Source of the DNA: JALNZF01 sp964447405
Lineage (GTDB): Bacteria; Nitrospirota; UBA9217
Length of the DNA: 64,000 bases
Direction: 5' to 3'
Assembly (NCBI GenBank): GCA_964447405.1
Contig: CAYUSP010000004.1
Location: 310,001 to 374,000, forward strand
The notes under the pieces are model-generated. The model saw only the letters and a list, made by a program, of their open reading frames with translations. It was not told the DNA's origin and made no database searches. Below, one piece after another: positions 52,868 through 61,599 of this stretch (positions within the stretch are counted from its first letter, which is position 1; each line of letters opens with the position of its first letter). Both the position numbers and the translations under genes were made by a program.

Positions 52868-53260
52868 TCAGGGAACTACATCCAGGCTCACGCTCAGGGA
52901 CAAAACCGGTTTGGTGCGGTCATTCGAGTACACAGAGATGTGCTTCACCACGCGTCCTGACCGGCCCGCGGTATCCACGGTAGCTTTGATCTGCCCGGTC
53001 GCGCCCGGTTCAAGGTGGTCTGAACTGACCACCGCTGCCGCGCACCCTCAGGAGGGCTGGATCTTTTCGATGATCAGGGTTTCGCTTCCAACGCTCCGGA
53101 CCGTGAACACATGGACAACCTGCGTTCCCTGCGAGATCTTCCCGAAATCATGACGGATCTCGGACATCTCGATACGGGGGCCCGCGGCTTCCTCGGACAT
53201 TGCCGGCCCGGTGTACAGAATGGTCAGCAGGACTATCATGCCTCGGGCTATCATTTTCAT
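52868..53260 (-). CDS. Exported DUF1573-family protein, probable selenoprotein with Sec71
   Basis: 130 residues counting an in-frame TGA at 53048-53050. Start at ATG 53260; a GTG nine codons earlier is possible. Signal peptide MIVLLTILYTGPAMS. The DUF1573 pattern is clear before the TGA (DFGKISQGTQVVHVFTVRSV, LIIEKIQPS) and after it (GCAAAVVSSDHLEPGATGQI, VKHISVYSNDRTKPVLSLSV), ending in a normal TGA. Family proteins have PSCGC at this spot, so TGA replaces the first Cys: PS-U-GC. A 7-bp stem-loop begins 14 nt after the TGA. Periplasmic Ig-like protein of unknown role. I do not recall DUF1573 as an established selenoprotein family. A nonsense mutation is the alternative. Confidence 0.78.
53014..53033 (-). 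promoter_or_regulatory. Candidate bacterial SECIS stem-loop in the DUF1573 gene
   Basis: mRNA GGUGGUC-AGUUCA-GACCACC: 7-bp perfect stem, 6-nt loop with G and two U, starting 14 nt after the UGA. The loop lies 22-27 nt after the UGA, within the range of bacterial SECIS elements. Confidence 0.68.
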
Positions 53261-53363
53261 TGCATACCCACTTTCATTGTTCCGCACGTTACTCTAGAAA
53301 TATCCTCCGCCGCCAGCCCCGCGCCCTTCAGGGAGAGGGGCCTGGTGATGGTCCGCCTTGAAA

Positions 53364-54074
53364 CTACAGGCCCATTTTTTTCTGATAGATCATGCTTACC
53401 AGCTCTTCGCGGGTAATGAGCCCCTTATCTATCAGGACGGCGATAAGCGCATCAAGGCGCATGCGATAGTCATCGACTGTCTGCTGAGCTGCATCGTCCT
53501 TGTTGAGAATTGGAGATGAAGCATCTGAGCCGCCTGTCTGCTTCTCCATGTTCAGTTCGCTTCCGCGGATGATCTCCATCTTGCCGCCTGACGAATGCCC
53601 CCGCTGGGGGAAGGGCATGGCCGACTGTCTGCGGATGATGTCCTCACCATCGTAATATTTCTTGATGGCATCGGTAATCTCTGACTTCATGGCAAGGGAC
53701 GGCTTGATTGTCAGGCCTGTGATGAACCTGATCTCATCGATCGCCTCGATGTCAAGGGGGTCCGTCATAGCCAGCATCAGCATTCCTTTGTCTTTTTTCG
53801 CGGGCATCACAGTGTACTTCTTGGCAGTTTCAGCTTTAACGAGTTTGACGACATCCGGGGGAATTTCAGGGTCAAACAGGTTGACATAGGGAATCTTGAG
53901 CTTTTCCGAGATTACCCGCGCCAGATCTTCTTCCCGGATGAATTCCATCTCGATCAGGACGTTCCCCAGTTTGCCGCCCCAGTTCCGCTGCTGCGAAAGC
54001 GCGGATTGCAGCTGAAAATCATCAATGAGGCCCGCCTCTATGAGCAAATCGCCGAGTTTTTTAATAGCAGCCAT
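53364..54074 (-). CDS. Stand-alone MshEN (GspE N-terminal) domain protein
   Basis: 236 residues; AGGAGG before the ATG. KLGDLLIEAGLIDDFQLQSA, LGNVLIEMEFIREEDLARVI and PYVNLFDPEIPPDVVKLV are the MshEN domain that starts type II secretion and type IV pilus ATPases, followed by the ADPLDIEAIDEIRF-type second part (TDPLDIEAIDEIRFITGL). No ATPase follows; a polar linker leads to a short helical tail (LIAVLIDKGLITREELVSMI) that repeats the same LI.KGLIT pattern. MshEN domains can bind cyclic di-GMP, so this may be a receptor; that is inference. Confidence 0.83.
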   Translation of the reverse strand: MAAIKKLGDLLIEAGLIDDFQLQSALSQQRNWGGKLGNVLIEMEFIREEDLARVISEKLKIPYVNLFDPEIPPDVVKLVKAETAKKYTVMPAKKDKGMLMLAMTDPLDIEAIDEIRFITGLTIKPSLAMKSEITDAIKKYYDGEDIIRRQSAMPFPQRGHSSGGKMEIIRGSELNMEKQTGGSDASSPILNKDDAAQQTVDDYRMRLDALIAVLIDKGLITREELVSMIYQKKMGL

Positions 54075-54284
54075 GTATGACCTCCTGAATCTCTGATCAC
54101 CCTCGAATACATAGTAATTGATTATATGCTTCGCGGGTGCGGGATGTCAATATTTTTAACCGCATAAACGCGGCCAGATGCGAAGTTTAAACGCAGTTAA
54201 ACAGAAGGAAATCATTATCCCGGACACCATCTGCCTGGAAAAGCATGTAGAAAAACACCGGGAGCGGCAGGCATGGGGCGACGT

Positions 54285-55028
54285 TCAGGTCTTGAGCATG
54301 GGAAGCTGTTTGAGTGCGGCCAGGATGCTGTTGAACAAGCGGGGATTGCTCTTTTCTTCCTCTGCCAGCAATTGCTTGATATGCCGTCGCTGCGTGGGCA
54401 CGCGGAAATGCGGAGAGCATTCCGGGCACTTCGAGGGGATGATCGGCAGTCCGGCGGCAAGTGCGAACCCGCGGGTTTCCTGTTCCCGGGCATAAATCAG
54501 CGGACGTATGATGCGTACATCGCCATCCTCGTTCACATAATGGGCGCGCATGGTATGCAGGCTGCCGTTGTGAAAGAGCGACATAAGGAAGCTCTCGGCA
54601 AGGTCGTCGAGGTGATGCCCGAGGGCCAAAACATTGTAGCCTTCTCTTCGCGCAGTTGAATACATGATGCCGCGCTTCATCCGCGAGCAATAAGCGCAAA
54701 ACGTGTCCCCTTCCATCCTGAGAAGCGCCTCGTCCGCAATAGGCTGCGTGATGAAATGATAGGGGACCCCCAGTTCCCGCATATATTCCTTGAGCGGAGA
54801 TGGGTCGAATCCCTGGATCTTCGGGTCCACGGTAACAGCGCCGATTTCGAACGTAATGGGGGCAATGTTTTTTTTCTGGAGAAGGACGTGGAGCAGCGAG
54901 AGAGAATCCTTGCCGCCGGAGAGCCCTACAAGCACGCGGTCGCCCTCGCGGATCATGGCATGGTCGCCAATTGCAAGGCCGCTGGCGCTTCTGAGGGAGC
55001 GGGGTATGTCAATATCGCGGGTTACCAT
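54285..55028 (-). CDS. TtcA-like tRNA 2-thiolation (PP-loop) protein
   Basis: 247 residues. PP-loop ATPase motif VGLSGGKDSLSLLHVLL (SGGKDS at 37-42), a CAYC pair near 111-114 and a CPEC pair near 200-203, as in the TtcA/TtuA family, which use a [4Fe-4S] cluster to thiolate tRNA. GHHLDDLAESFLMSLFHNG is also typical. The gene ends the unit that starts with the beta-helix protein, with only 4 nt between them, perhaps by chance of packing. Confidence 0.88.
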   Translation of the reverse strand: MVTRDIDIPRSLRSASGLAIGDHAMIREGDRVLVGLSGGKDSLSLLHVLLQKKNIAPITFEIGAVTVDPKIQGFDPSPLKEYMRELGVPYHFITQPIADEALLRMEGDTFCAYCSRMKRGIMYSTARREGYNVLALGHHLDDLAESFLMSLFHNGSLHTMRAHYVNEDGDVRIIRPLIYAREQETRGFALAAGLPIIPSKCPECSPHFRVPTQRRHIKQLLAEEEKSNPRLFNSILAALKQLPMLKT

Positions 55029-55032
55029 GTTA

Positions 55033-56886
55033 TCAGTAACGCTCGCACGATTCCCCGCGCCTTCGCCGCACCTGGCGAAGGATAATGAACAGCGCCGTGA
55101 ACATCACGAACACGGCAACCGCAGTTGCAGCCAACCATGGCGCCTTCGTTGCCATCATGGCCGCCCCCACAACAGGATAAAGCACGGCCCGTACCACAGG
55201 TTTGTATCGGGGATGTTCCCGGATGAGCTCCCCCACAGCCGGGCTGATTGAGTAATACCCGCGCACGAAGACCCTGCCAAGCCAATGAGTGATCAGAAAA
55301 CGATCGCGGAACTCGCGCAGCACCTGAACTTCGGGCTCCGAATAATGGCCGTACGCGGCTGTCGCAATGAAGCAGCCCTTATTCGGCAGGATCGGATAGG
55401 GGGTGAGCGCTTCAGGAAAGTCGGACCGGACATTCGAAAGGCCGCTTTCCTGGGGGCTGCCGAAACTGACACTCGCCTCATCTGAATAAGCGCTTTCGTA
55501 GGCTTTACCGGGGATGACCGAACTCGACCGCGTCTCGCTTCCTTTATAGAACGCGGTAACAGTAACGTAGATGGTGGACGAAGCAACGGCTGATACAGCA
55601 ACATGGTACGTCGTTCCGTTCACAAGTCCGCCAAGGGTGTAGGTTGTCGTGTTTCCGACATCGATGGGGATGGATGGCGGTGATGATGTGCCATAGTAAA
55701 CCCGGTAAGAGGTCGCACCGGTAGCAGCGGTCCAGTTCAAGACAAGACTTTGATTGGCAACCTGCGGCGGATCAAGCACCGGGCTGTCAGGCGTGACCAC
55801 CGAGGTAGTAAGTCCGGTCAAAAGCATAGTGAAGTTCGTCGTGGTAATCGCAGTAATGGGGGATGCGCCCTCCACTGCCCCTATACCATCGTAAGTTCCC
55901 GGCGTTTTGCCGTACCAGACGCGGTAGCCCCTGACCAGAAAACACTTGTTCTCAGCCCAGCTGACCGCGACCGTGGAGCTGTCCGGCATAACTGCAGTCA
56001 CCGAAGCAACGGGAAATGGGATCGTGTCCATATCCTGTGCTGCGCCCCCGCCCCCATAGGCGCCCATGTCGCTCGGCGTTCCGTCAATGACATCAATGAT
56101 GGTGGACAAGCCGGTATCTATCGCCGGCGACAGAACCAGAAGGTGGAAATCCCGCTTCGTGGTGTTCACGAACAGCGGATCCGTACCCGTGATTGTTGCA
56201 TTGGGAATATAATCCGTGCCTTTTTGCCCGTCCACGGTGTTGGAGAAGAAGCCGTTGTTCAATATATTGGATGCACTCGTAATGCCACCCTGGCTGACCG
56301 CGGTCGCGTTGTTCGCAAAGATATTGTTCGTGATCTTGATGGTGTCCACATCGCGCTGCACGCCGATCCCGTTTTGATAGAACGTGTTATTGACCACCTC
56401 CGCGGAAGGAGAAGTCTGGATCTGCACCGCTGTACCGGCTGTCCCGACCTGGAACACATTGTTCGTGATGATCACGGATGAAGTGCTGCCCGTTACCCGT
56501 ATACCCACCGATGCGTCGATGATCGTGAAGTTCTTGATACTGACGCTGGTGACATTGGTTGCCGAAATCACGGGCCCGCTTCCTCCACCCGACAGGATCG
56601 TCCGGGCGGTTTCCCTTCCACGCACGGAAATCTTCGGGTACAGGGTAATCGCTTCAATGTAGGTTCCAGGCTCCACGATGATAGTGTAACTGGTTGTCGT
56701 ACCCGTGTTGGCTGTGATGACCCTGTTGGCTTCGTTGATCGCAGCCTGGATGCTTGAAAAGTGGGAAGTATCCGTGGGGGATTGCTCAACAATGAGTTCA
56801 ACCGCAAAAACACCGGCGGGCGAGATGGACATGAAGAAAAGCAGTACGGTTGTCACCAGAGGAATGGAACGCAGTATATTCGCCAT
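55033..56886 (-). CDS. Exported beta-helix and Fn3 protein with CFI-box C-terminal domain
   Basis: 617 residues. Sec signal peptide (IPLVTTVLLFFMSISPAGVF). A right-handed beta-helix spans about 30-290 (SYTIIVEPGTYIEAITLYPK, ITNNVFQVGTAGTAVQI, NTFYQNGIGVQRDVDTIKIT). A fibronectin-like part follows (VLDPPQVANQSLVLNWTAAT). Near 500 begins the CFI-box: GCFIATAAYGHYSEPEVQVL, FRDRFLITHWLGRVFVRGYY, then a transmembrane helix (WLAATAVAVFVMFTALFIIL) and RRRR tail. This C-terminal domain marks surface proteins of unknown anchoring. Confidence 0.85.
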   Translation of the reverse strand: MANILRSIPLVTTVLLFFMSISPAGVFAVELIVEQSPTDTSHFSSIQAAINEANRVITANTGTTTSYTIIVEPGTYIEAITLYPKISVRGRETARTILSGGGSGPVISATNVTSVSIKNFTIIDASVGIRVTGSTSSVIITNNVFQVGTAGTAVQIQTSPSAEVVNNTFYQNGIGVQRDVDTIKITNNIFANNATAVSQGGITSASNILNNGFFSNTVDGQKGTDYIPNATITGTDPLFVNTTKRDFHLLVLSPAIDTGLSTIIDVIDGTPSDMGAYGGGGAAQDMDTIPFPVASVTAVMPDSSTVAVSWAENKCFLVRGYRVWYGKTPGTYDGIGAVEGASPITAITTTNFTMLLTGLTTSVVTPDSPVLDPPQVANQSLVLNWTAATGATSYRVYYGTSSPPSIPIDVGNTTTYTLGGLVNGTTYHVAVSAVASSTIYVTVTAFYKGSETRSSSVIPGKAYESAYSDEASVSFGSPQESGLSNVRSDFPEALTPYPILPNKGCFIATAAYGHYSEPEVQVLREFRDRFLITHWLGRVFVRGYYSISPAVGELIREHPRYKPVVRAVLYPVVGAAMMATKAPWLAATAVAVFVMFTALFIILRQVRRRRGESCERY

Positions 56887-57027
56887 AGGCTTTTTCTCAC
56901 GTGGTATGAACTAGTACAAACGATCGGACTTTGGTGGGATTGCAGTCCGTGCGCATCATCATACTGAATTTGACGCCCTTTGGCAAGCAACAATGAAGGA
57001 AGAACAGAATCAGGATCTACTTACTTA

Positions 57028-57052
57028 TTCCGAACTCCGAACTCCGAACTTT
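57028..57052. repeat. CCGAACT triple direct repeat
   Basis: TTCCGAACTCCGAACTCCGA followed by ACTTT, three 8-bp units CCGAACT(C/T). Related units occur at 34581-34602, 4310-4323 and 58647-58660. Confidence 0.7.
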
Positions 57053-57153
57053 CAATCCGTCCCCTGATAATACCCCGCTCAGAGTTTTTTATTATTGCCA
57101 ACCAAAATAATATGGTGAGCAGAGCAAAGCGTTGCAAAAAAATGACGTTTGCC

Positions 57154-57180
57154 TTGACAAACCTTGAAAATGAGTAGAAT
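57154..57180 (+). promoter_or_regulatory. Possible sigma-70 promoter of the CNB-rhodanese gene
   Basis: TTGACA (57154-57159), 15-nt spacer, TAGAAT (57175-57180). The spacer is short, so support is moderate. Confidence 0.45.
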
Positions 57181-57377
57181 CTATGCGTATCGAAAACCAG
57201 AAATTATGGTGAAATTTCAATTTTATATCATCTACAATCGAAACTTCACCTGGTATTCTCACTTCAACCCAAAAGCGTAAGAGACGCCCGGCGACACCAA
57301 ACCAACGGGACGATAGCCATCGGTGCTTATCGTAGTGAACGTTGCACAGGAAGTTGGCTAGCGAAAGGAGTACAGCC

Positions 57378-58508
57378 ATGGGAATGCTAACGTCGGAACT
57401 GAAGAAGTACAATTATTTCTCGAGCCTGTCAGACGGGGCACGCGATGTGCTCGCCGAAAAGTTCACTCTGGTGAACCTCCCTGCGGGCACGGAGGTGATA
57501 CACGAGGGCGATGAAGGCGAATTCTTCTACTTCGTGAAATCGGGCAGGCTCGATGTGTCCCAAAAGACCAAGTTCGGCCAGGTGGCGAAGCTCAGCGTCA
57601 TTGGCAGCGGCCACGGTTTCGGCGAAACGGCGCTGCTCACCTGTTCGAACTGCGCCAGTACTGTCCGCGCTCTGACGCAGGTCGGCCTGTACCGGCTGCC
57701 GCGGCTGGATTTCGAGAGCATCATCCAGCACGAGACTGCGTTCAAGAATATGCTCCTCAGGAAGGCTCAGGAATACTCCCAGTATAACAAGATCAAAACC
57801 CTGCAGCCCTTCGCGCTCCTGGAACCGGACAAGATGTATGCGCTCATGGCGAGAATGACGCAGCGATCCTATGCTCTCGGTGAGGACATCATCGTCCAGG
57901 GTGAAAAAGGCGACTACTACTACATTATCAAGTCCGGCACGGTGGCCGTCCTGCAAAAGAAGAAGGGTGAAAAAGAGGCAAAGCAGGTGGCGCTCCTGCA
58001 TGAGGGCGATGCCTTCGGCGAAGAGGCGCTGATCCGGGACGACCCCCGCAATGCGACCTGCCGGGCCTACGAGGATACCGTGGTCTTTGCACTGGACAAG
58101 ACCGATTTTGACCTGACCATGAAAGCGTCCTACCTGGACAATATTTTCACTGAAGAAATCTCCATTGAAGGATACAAGGATAAATATGTGATCATCGACG
58201 CGCGCGTACCGGCAGAATATGAGGAAGAGCACATCGAAGGAGCGCTCAGCATCCCGACGGAAGTGCTGCGTGACAGGTACGTGTCCCTCGATCCCAGGAA
58301 TGCGTATATCACCTACTGCACCAATGATGCGAGGGGCATGGTCGCGGCATTTCTGCTGAAGAACCATGGCCTCAACGCGAAATGCCTGCGCGGAGGGATC
58401 AGCAGCTGGGAAGGACCGACCGCAAAAGGTCCGGAGCAGATCGTTGAACGACGGTTCCAGAGCGACCGAAGGGTAGGCGACCGCCGCAAGCTATCGCGCA
58501 GTACCTAG
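57378..58508 (+). CDS. Two cyclic-nucleotide-binding domains fused to a rhodanese domain
   Basis: 376 residues from ATG 57378 (AGGAG 7 nt before). CNB1 spans about 10-125 (PAGTEVIHEGDEGEFFYFVK, FGETALLTCSNCASTVRA); its phosphate-binding Arg is replaced by Cys 92. CNB2 spans about 135-255 (FGEEALIRDDPRNATCRA) and keeps the Arg. A rhodanese domain (about 265-350) has VIIDARVPAEYEEEHIEGAL and the active Cys 314 in YCTNDARGM. A basic RRFQSDRRVGDRRK tail closes it. No DNA-binding or membrane part. It may link cAMP or related ligand binding to sulfur transfer or persulfide chemistry; that is inference. Confidence 0.9.
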   Translation: MGMLTSELKKYNYFSSLSDGARDVLAEKFTLVNLPAGTEVIHEGDEGEFFYFVKSGRLDVSQKTKFGQVAKLSVIGSGHGFGETALLTCSNCASTVRALTQVGLYRLPRLDFESIIQHETAFKNMLLRKAQEYSQYNKIKTLQPFALLEPDKMYALMARMTQRSYALGEDIIVQGEKGDYYYIIKSGTVAVLQKKKGEKEAKQVALLHEGDAFGEEALIRDDPRNATCRAYEDTVVFALDKTDFDLTMKASYLDNIFTEEISIEGYKDKYVIIDARVPAEYEEEHIEGALSIPTEVLRDRYVSLDPRNAYITYCTNDARGMVAAFLLKNHGLNAKCLRGGISSWEGPTAKGPEQIVERRFQSDRRVGDRRKLSRST

Positions 58509-58559
58509 GAAGGCGGCAGCAAGCTGAGAGCACTTATTACACGGAAACATGCTGATTCG

Positions 58560-58579
58560 TGAGTCTTTTGAATGACTCA
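58560..58579 (+). terminator. Weak candidate terminator after the CNB-rhodanese gene
   Basis: TGAGTC (58560-58565) and GACTCA (58574-58579) around 8 nt, followed by ATAGTTTTATCGGTTTT. Stem is short. Confidence 0.35.
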
Positions 58580-58787
58580 ATAGTTTTATCGGTTTTGCAT
58601 CCACGTTGACCTTTGAACTCTGTACTTTGTACTGATTCTTATTACTACTCCGAACTCCACACTCGGTACCCCATGCCTCATTCTTAATTTGCAATTCCCA
58701 AATGAACACCCCCCACCCCCATTGGCACCCATTTCGCTCCACCCAATCCTTCTTTACATTCCATCTTCAATGTGTTAAAAATTGCCC

Positions 58788-61538
58788 ATGAAATCATTGC
58801 GCTCATGCGCGGGCTTTCTGCTCATTCTGCTGTTTATTTCCCCGGTTTATGCTTCACCTTCACCCTATACCGGCTTGACCATTACCCGCATTGACCTCCA
58901 GGACGATCAGGGAAATCCCTGGCCGGAACCAGAACGGTTGCTGCCGCTCCTCTCGATGAATCCCGGAGACCGCTATTCCGCATCAGCGATTCGCGAAGGA
59001 CTGTCCGCCCTCCATCTGAAAAGCATCTTCAAGAGCATTTCCGCGGAGGCATATCCCGATGCCGGCGGGGTCAGGGTAGTTTTCGTCCTCGCGCCCATCA
59101 CGGTCGTTGATGCGGTCGTGGTACATAACAACGGAGAAGTACTAACCACTGAGATCAGGGACCTTCTGGCTCCCCTCGAAGGCAGGGAGCTGCGCGAAGA
59201 GCGGTTCGGCGCGCTGAGCATTGACATACGTTCCCTCTTTCAGTCCGAGGGTTTCCAGCAGGCCTCCGTTTCCTTTCACGTGGAGCGGCTTCCGGAGCCT
59301 CATCGAGTCAGGCTCCGCGTTGACATCAATGCCGGAGAGCCGACACTGATCGAGGAGATCTCGTTCACCGGCAACCAGGTATTCACAGAGAAAGAACTGC
59401 GAAAAGCCCTTCTCAGTGCGACAGGATCAAGGTTGAAGCGTGATGTACTCCTCGACGCTGATAAGGATGCTGTCCTGAAAAAATACACAGACGCGGGCTA
59501 CCCCACGGCAAAACCGGGCCCCTTTGACATCAATTTCAACGGAAACCGCGCTTTCATTCATATTACGATCAACGAAGGGCCCCATGTCACGGCACGGTTC
59601 GCGGGAAACCGCGAATTCAGCAAGGACGACCTGAAGCCTGCGCTCCTGATCTGGACCGAGCATGACATCTCGGACGCTGTCATAGACAGCAGCATGGAGC
59701 GCATCAAGACCATGTACCGTGAGCGTGGTTACAGCCAGGTGGCAATGGAAGTGACCAAAACCATTCCTCCCGGCGGCATCGACCTGGAATTCATTATCAA
59801 CGAAGGCCCGATGATCTCTGTGGAGGAGATCAAAATCCTGGGAAACACGGCCTTCCCGGCAAAAGAAATAACCTCCCAGATGGCGTTGCGCGCGTCCGGC
59901 TGGTTCATCTCGCAGCCCTTCCGGGAAGACCTGCTGGACAAGGATATCGACAATCTACGCGACCGCTACCATGAAACGGGGTACCTGCAGGCAATCATTA
60001 AAAAGAATGTGGTGTTGAGCAGCGACAAGCGTTTTGCAATCGTGGTCATCGATATCACTGAGGGTCCGCGAACGACTACCGGCGACGTCAGTGTCGAGGG
60101 GAACCTGGCATTCACGTCCGCGGAACTGCTGGACAAAGTTACCCTGAAATCCGGCGACCCGTTTAATGAACGGCTGATCGACGAGGACCGGTACCGCATC
60201 CTTTCGGCTTATACCAACAAGGGCTACCTCTACGCCAGGGTGGACATCGAAAAGACTCCCGTGGATAACAAGGTACAGGTGCGCTACCGGATCAGCGAGG
60301 ACCACGCAGTTTCGATCGGTCGGATCATCCTGCGGGGAAACGTCCTTACAAAAGATCCCGTAATCATGCGCGAGCTCCTGGTGAACCGCGGCGATTCCTA
60401 TGACTACGGCGCCATTCTGGCAAGTCAGCAGCGCATCTACCGGCTCGGATACTTTCGCGTGGCACGGTTCGAGCCGCTGCGGCAGGGCGAGCGGGAATAT
60501 GTCAAGGACATGCTTTTCACGGTGGAAGAGCGCCCCGCAGGCGCCGTTGAGTTCGGCGCGGGATACGGCGACCTGGACCGACTCCGCGCATCAATCGAGG
60601 TGTCGCACCGCAACCTCTGGGGCGAGGCGAAATACTCCAGCCTCCGTTTCGAGCAAAGCGACATCCTGAAGCGTGCGATCTTCAATTATAAGGAGCCCTG
60701 GTTCCTGAACCGCAGGCTCGAAAGCAATTTCAGCCTCGTCTGGTCGGACTCAAAAAGGATCAACTCCGATACGCGCGAGGTTTATTATAAAACACGCAAG
60801 ACCGTGGCCTCCTTCGGCGTCGGAAAAACCCATGAAAAACTCAAGCCTTCCCTCACCTACCAGTTCGAGAACGTCAGAAACTATGAGGTGAAGCCCGAGG
60901 CTCAATTGACAACGGAGGACAGCGGCCGCGTTCTCATCAGCAGCCTGAGCCCGGCCCTGGTCTGGGACCTGCGCGATGATGTTTTCAATCCCCGAAGCGG
61001 CATGCTCTACGGAATCATCCTGAAAGAGGCCCTGCGGGAGCTTATGTCCGAGGCGGACTTTTCCAAGCTGACCGTGCAGAGCAGCTGGTTCATCCCGATC
61101 AGCAGCAACGTCCTCGCCCTGTCTGCGCGGGCAGGAATGGCGTGGCCCTTCCGCGAAACCCGGGAGCTTCCAATCCATGAACGGTTCTACGTGGGCGGCA
61201 GCACAACCGTTCGCGGGTATACCCAGGACTCCATCGGCCCGAGCGTGCTGGATGCGAACAACAGCCGGATACCTCAGGGCGGCCAGAGCATGGCGGTCCT
61301 GAATGTTGAACTTCGCTTCAATCCGGGCGAAGGCCTCGGGGTCGAGCTCTTTGTTGATGCCGGTAATGTCTGGCCTGATCAGACTGTCAAGTTCGAAGAT
61401 CTTCGCTCTTCCTGCGGTATCGGACTCCGCTATGGAACCCCGATCGGGCCTTTGCGACTCGATTACGGACAGAAGATCGACCGCAAACCCGGCGAATCGC
61501 CTGGTGAGGTTCATTTCAGCATAGGCAATACGTTCTGA
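58788..61538 (+). CDS. bamA: Outer-membrane protein assembly factor BamA (Omp85)
   Basis: 916 residues from ATG 58788. Signal peptide MKSLRSCAGFLLILLFISPV. Repeated POTRA domains make up about 550 residues (RIDLQDDQGNPWPEPERLLP, EEISFTGNQVFTEKELRKAL, IRGNVL-type ILRGNVLTKDPVIMRELLVN). The C-terminal barrel has RGY-type loop VGGSTTVRGYTQDSIGP and ends in SIGNTF with a terminal Phe. More POTRA repeats than the five of E. coli are likely, since several NxAFxxKE-type units are visible (GNTAFPAKEITSQM, GNLAFTSAELLDKV). No clear ribosome-binding site before the ATG. It inserts outer-membrane barrel proteins. Confidence 0.93.
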   Translation: MKSLRSCAGFLLILLFISPVYASPSPYTGLTITRIDLQDDQGNPWPEPERLLPLLSMNPGDRYSASAIREGLSALHLKSIFKSISAEAYPDAGGVRVVFVLAPITVVDAVVVHNNGEVLTTEIRDLLAPLEGRELREERFGALSIDIRSLFQSEGFQQASVSFHVERLPEPHRVRLRVDINAGEPTLIEEISFTGNQVFTEKELRKALLSATGSRLKRDVLLDADKDAVLKKYTDAGYPTAKPGPFDINFNGNRAFIHITINEGPHVTARFAGNREFSKDDLKPALLIWTEHDISDAVIDSSMERIKTMYRERGYSQVAMEVTKTIPPGGIDLEFIINEGPMISVEEIKILGNTAFPAKEITSQMALRASGWFISQPFREDLLDKDIDNLRDRYHETGYLQAIIKKNVVLSSDKRFAIVVIDITEGPRTTTGDVSVEGNLAFTSAELLDKVTLKSGDPFNERLIDEDRYRILSAYTNKGYLYARVDIEKTPVDNKVQVRYRISEDHAVSIGRIILRGNVLTKDPVIMRELLVNRGDSYDYGAILASQQRIYRLGYFRVARFEPLRQGEREYVKDMLFTVEERPAGAVEFGAGYGDLDRLRASIEVSHRNLWGEAKYSSLRFEQSDILKRAIFNYKEPWFLNRRLESNFSLVWSDSKRINSDTREVYYKTRKTVASFGVGKTHEKLKPSLTYQFENVRNYEVKPEAQLTTEDSGRVLISSLSPALVWDLRDDVFNPRSGMLYGIILKEALRELMSEADFSKLTVQSSWFIPISSNVLALSARAGMAWPFRETRELPIHERFYVGGSTTVRGYTQDSIGPSVLDANNSRIPQGGQSMAVLNVELRFNPGEGLGVELFVDAGNVWPDQTVKFEDLRSSCGIGLRYGTPIGPLRLDYGQKIDRKPGESPGEVHFSIGNTF

Positions 61539-61599
61539 GGGCTGTTAATCCATGAGACGGAATATCTGTTCTCGGTAGTACAAGGAGGTGAAATACACC

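Larger units (their letters stand above)
56887..57377. other. 491-bp divergent promoter region
   Basis: Between two divergent genes. It contains a CCGAACTC repeat (57028-57052), a possible plus-strand promoter (57154-57180) and a leader of about 190 nt. I see no known riboswitch motif in the leader. Confidence 0.5.

Noticed and set aside
52868..53287. Alternative genetic code with TGA as sense codon
   Set aside because: TGA is the natural stop of many intact genes here, including tyrA, phoB and the DUF1573 gene itself.
57181..57377. Possible riboswitch in the leader of the CNB-rhodanese gene
   Set aside because: No match to cyclic di-GMP, cobalamin, SAM or other consensus that I can recognise, only weak local pairing.
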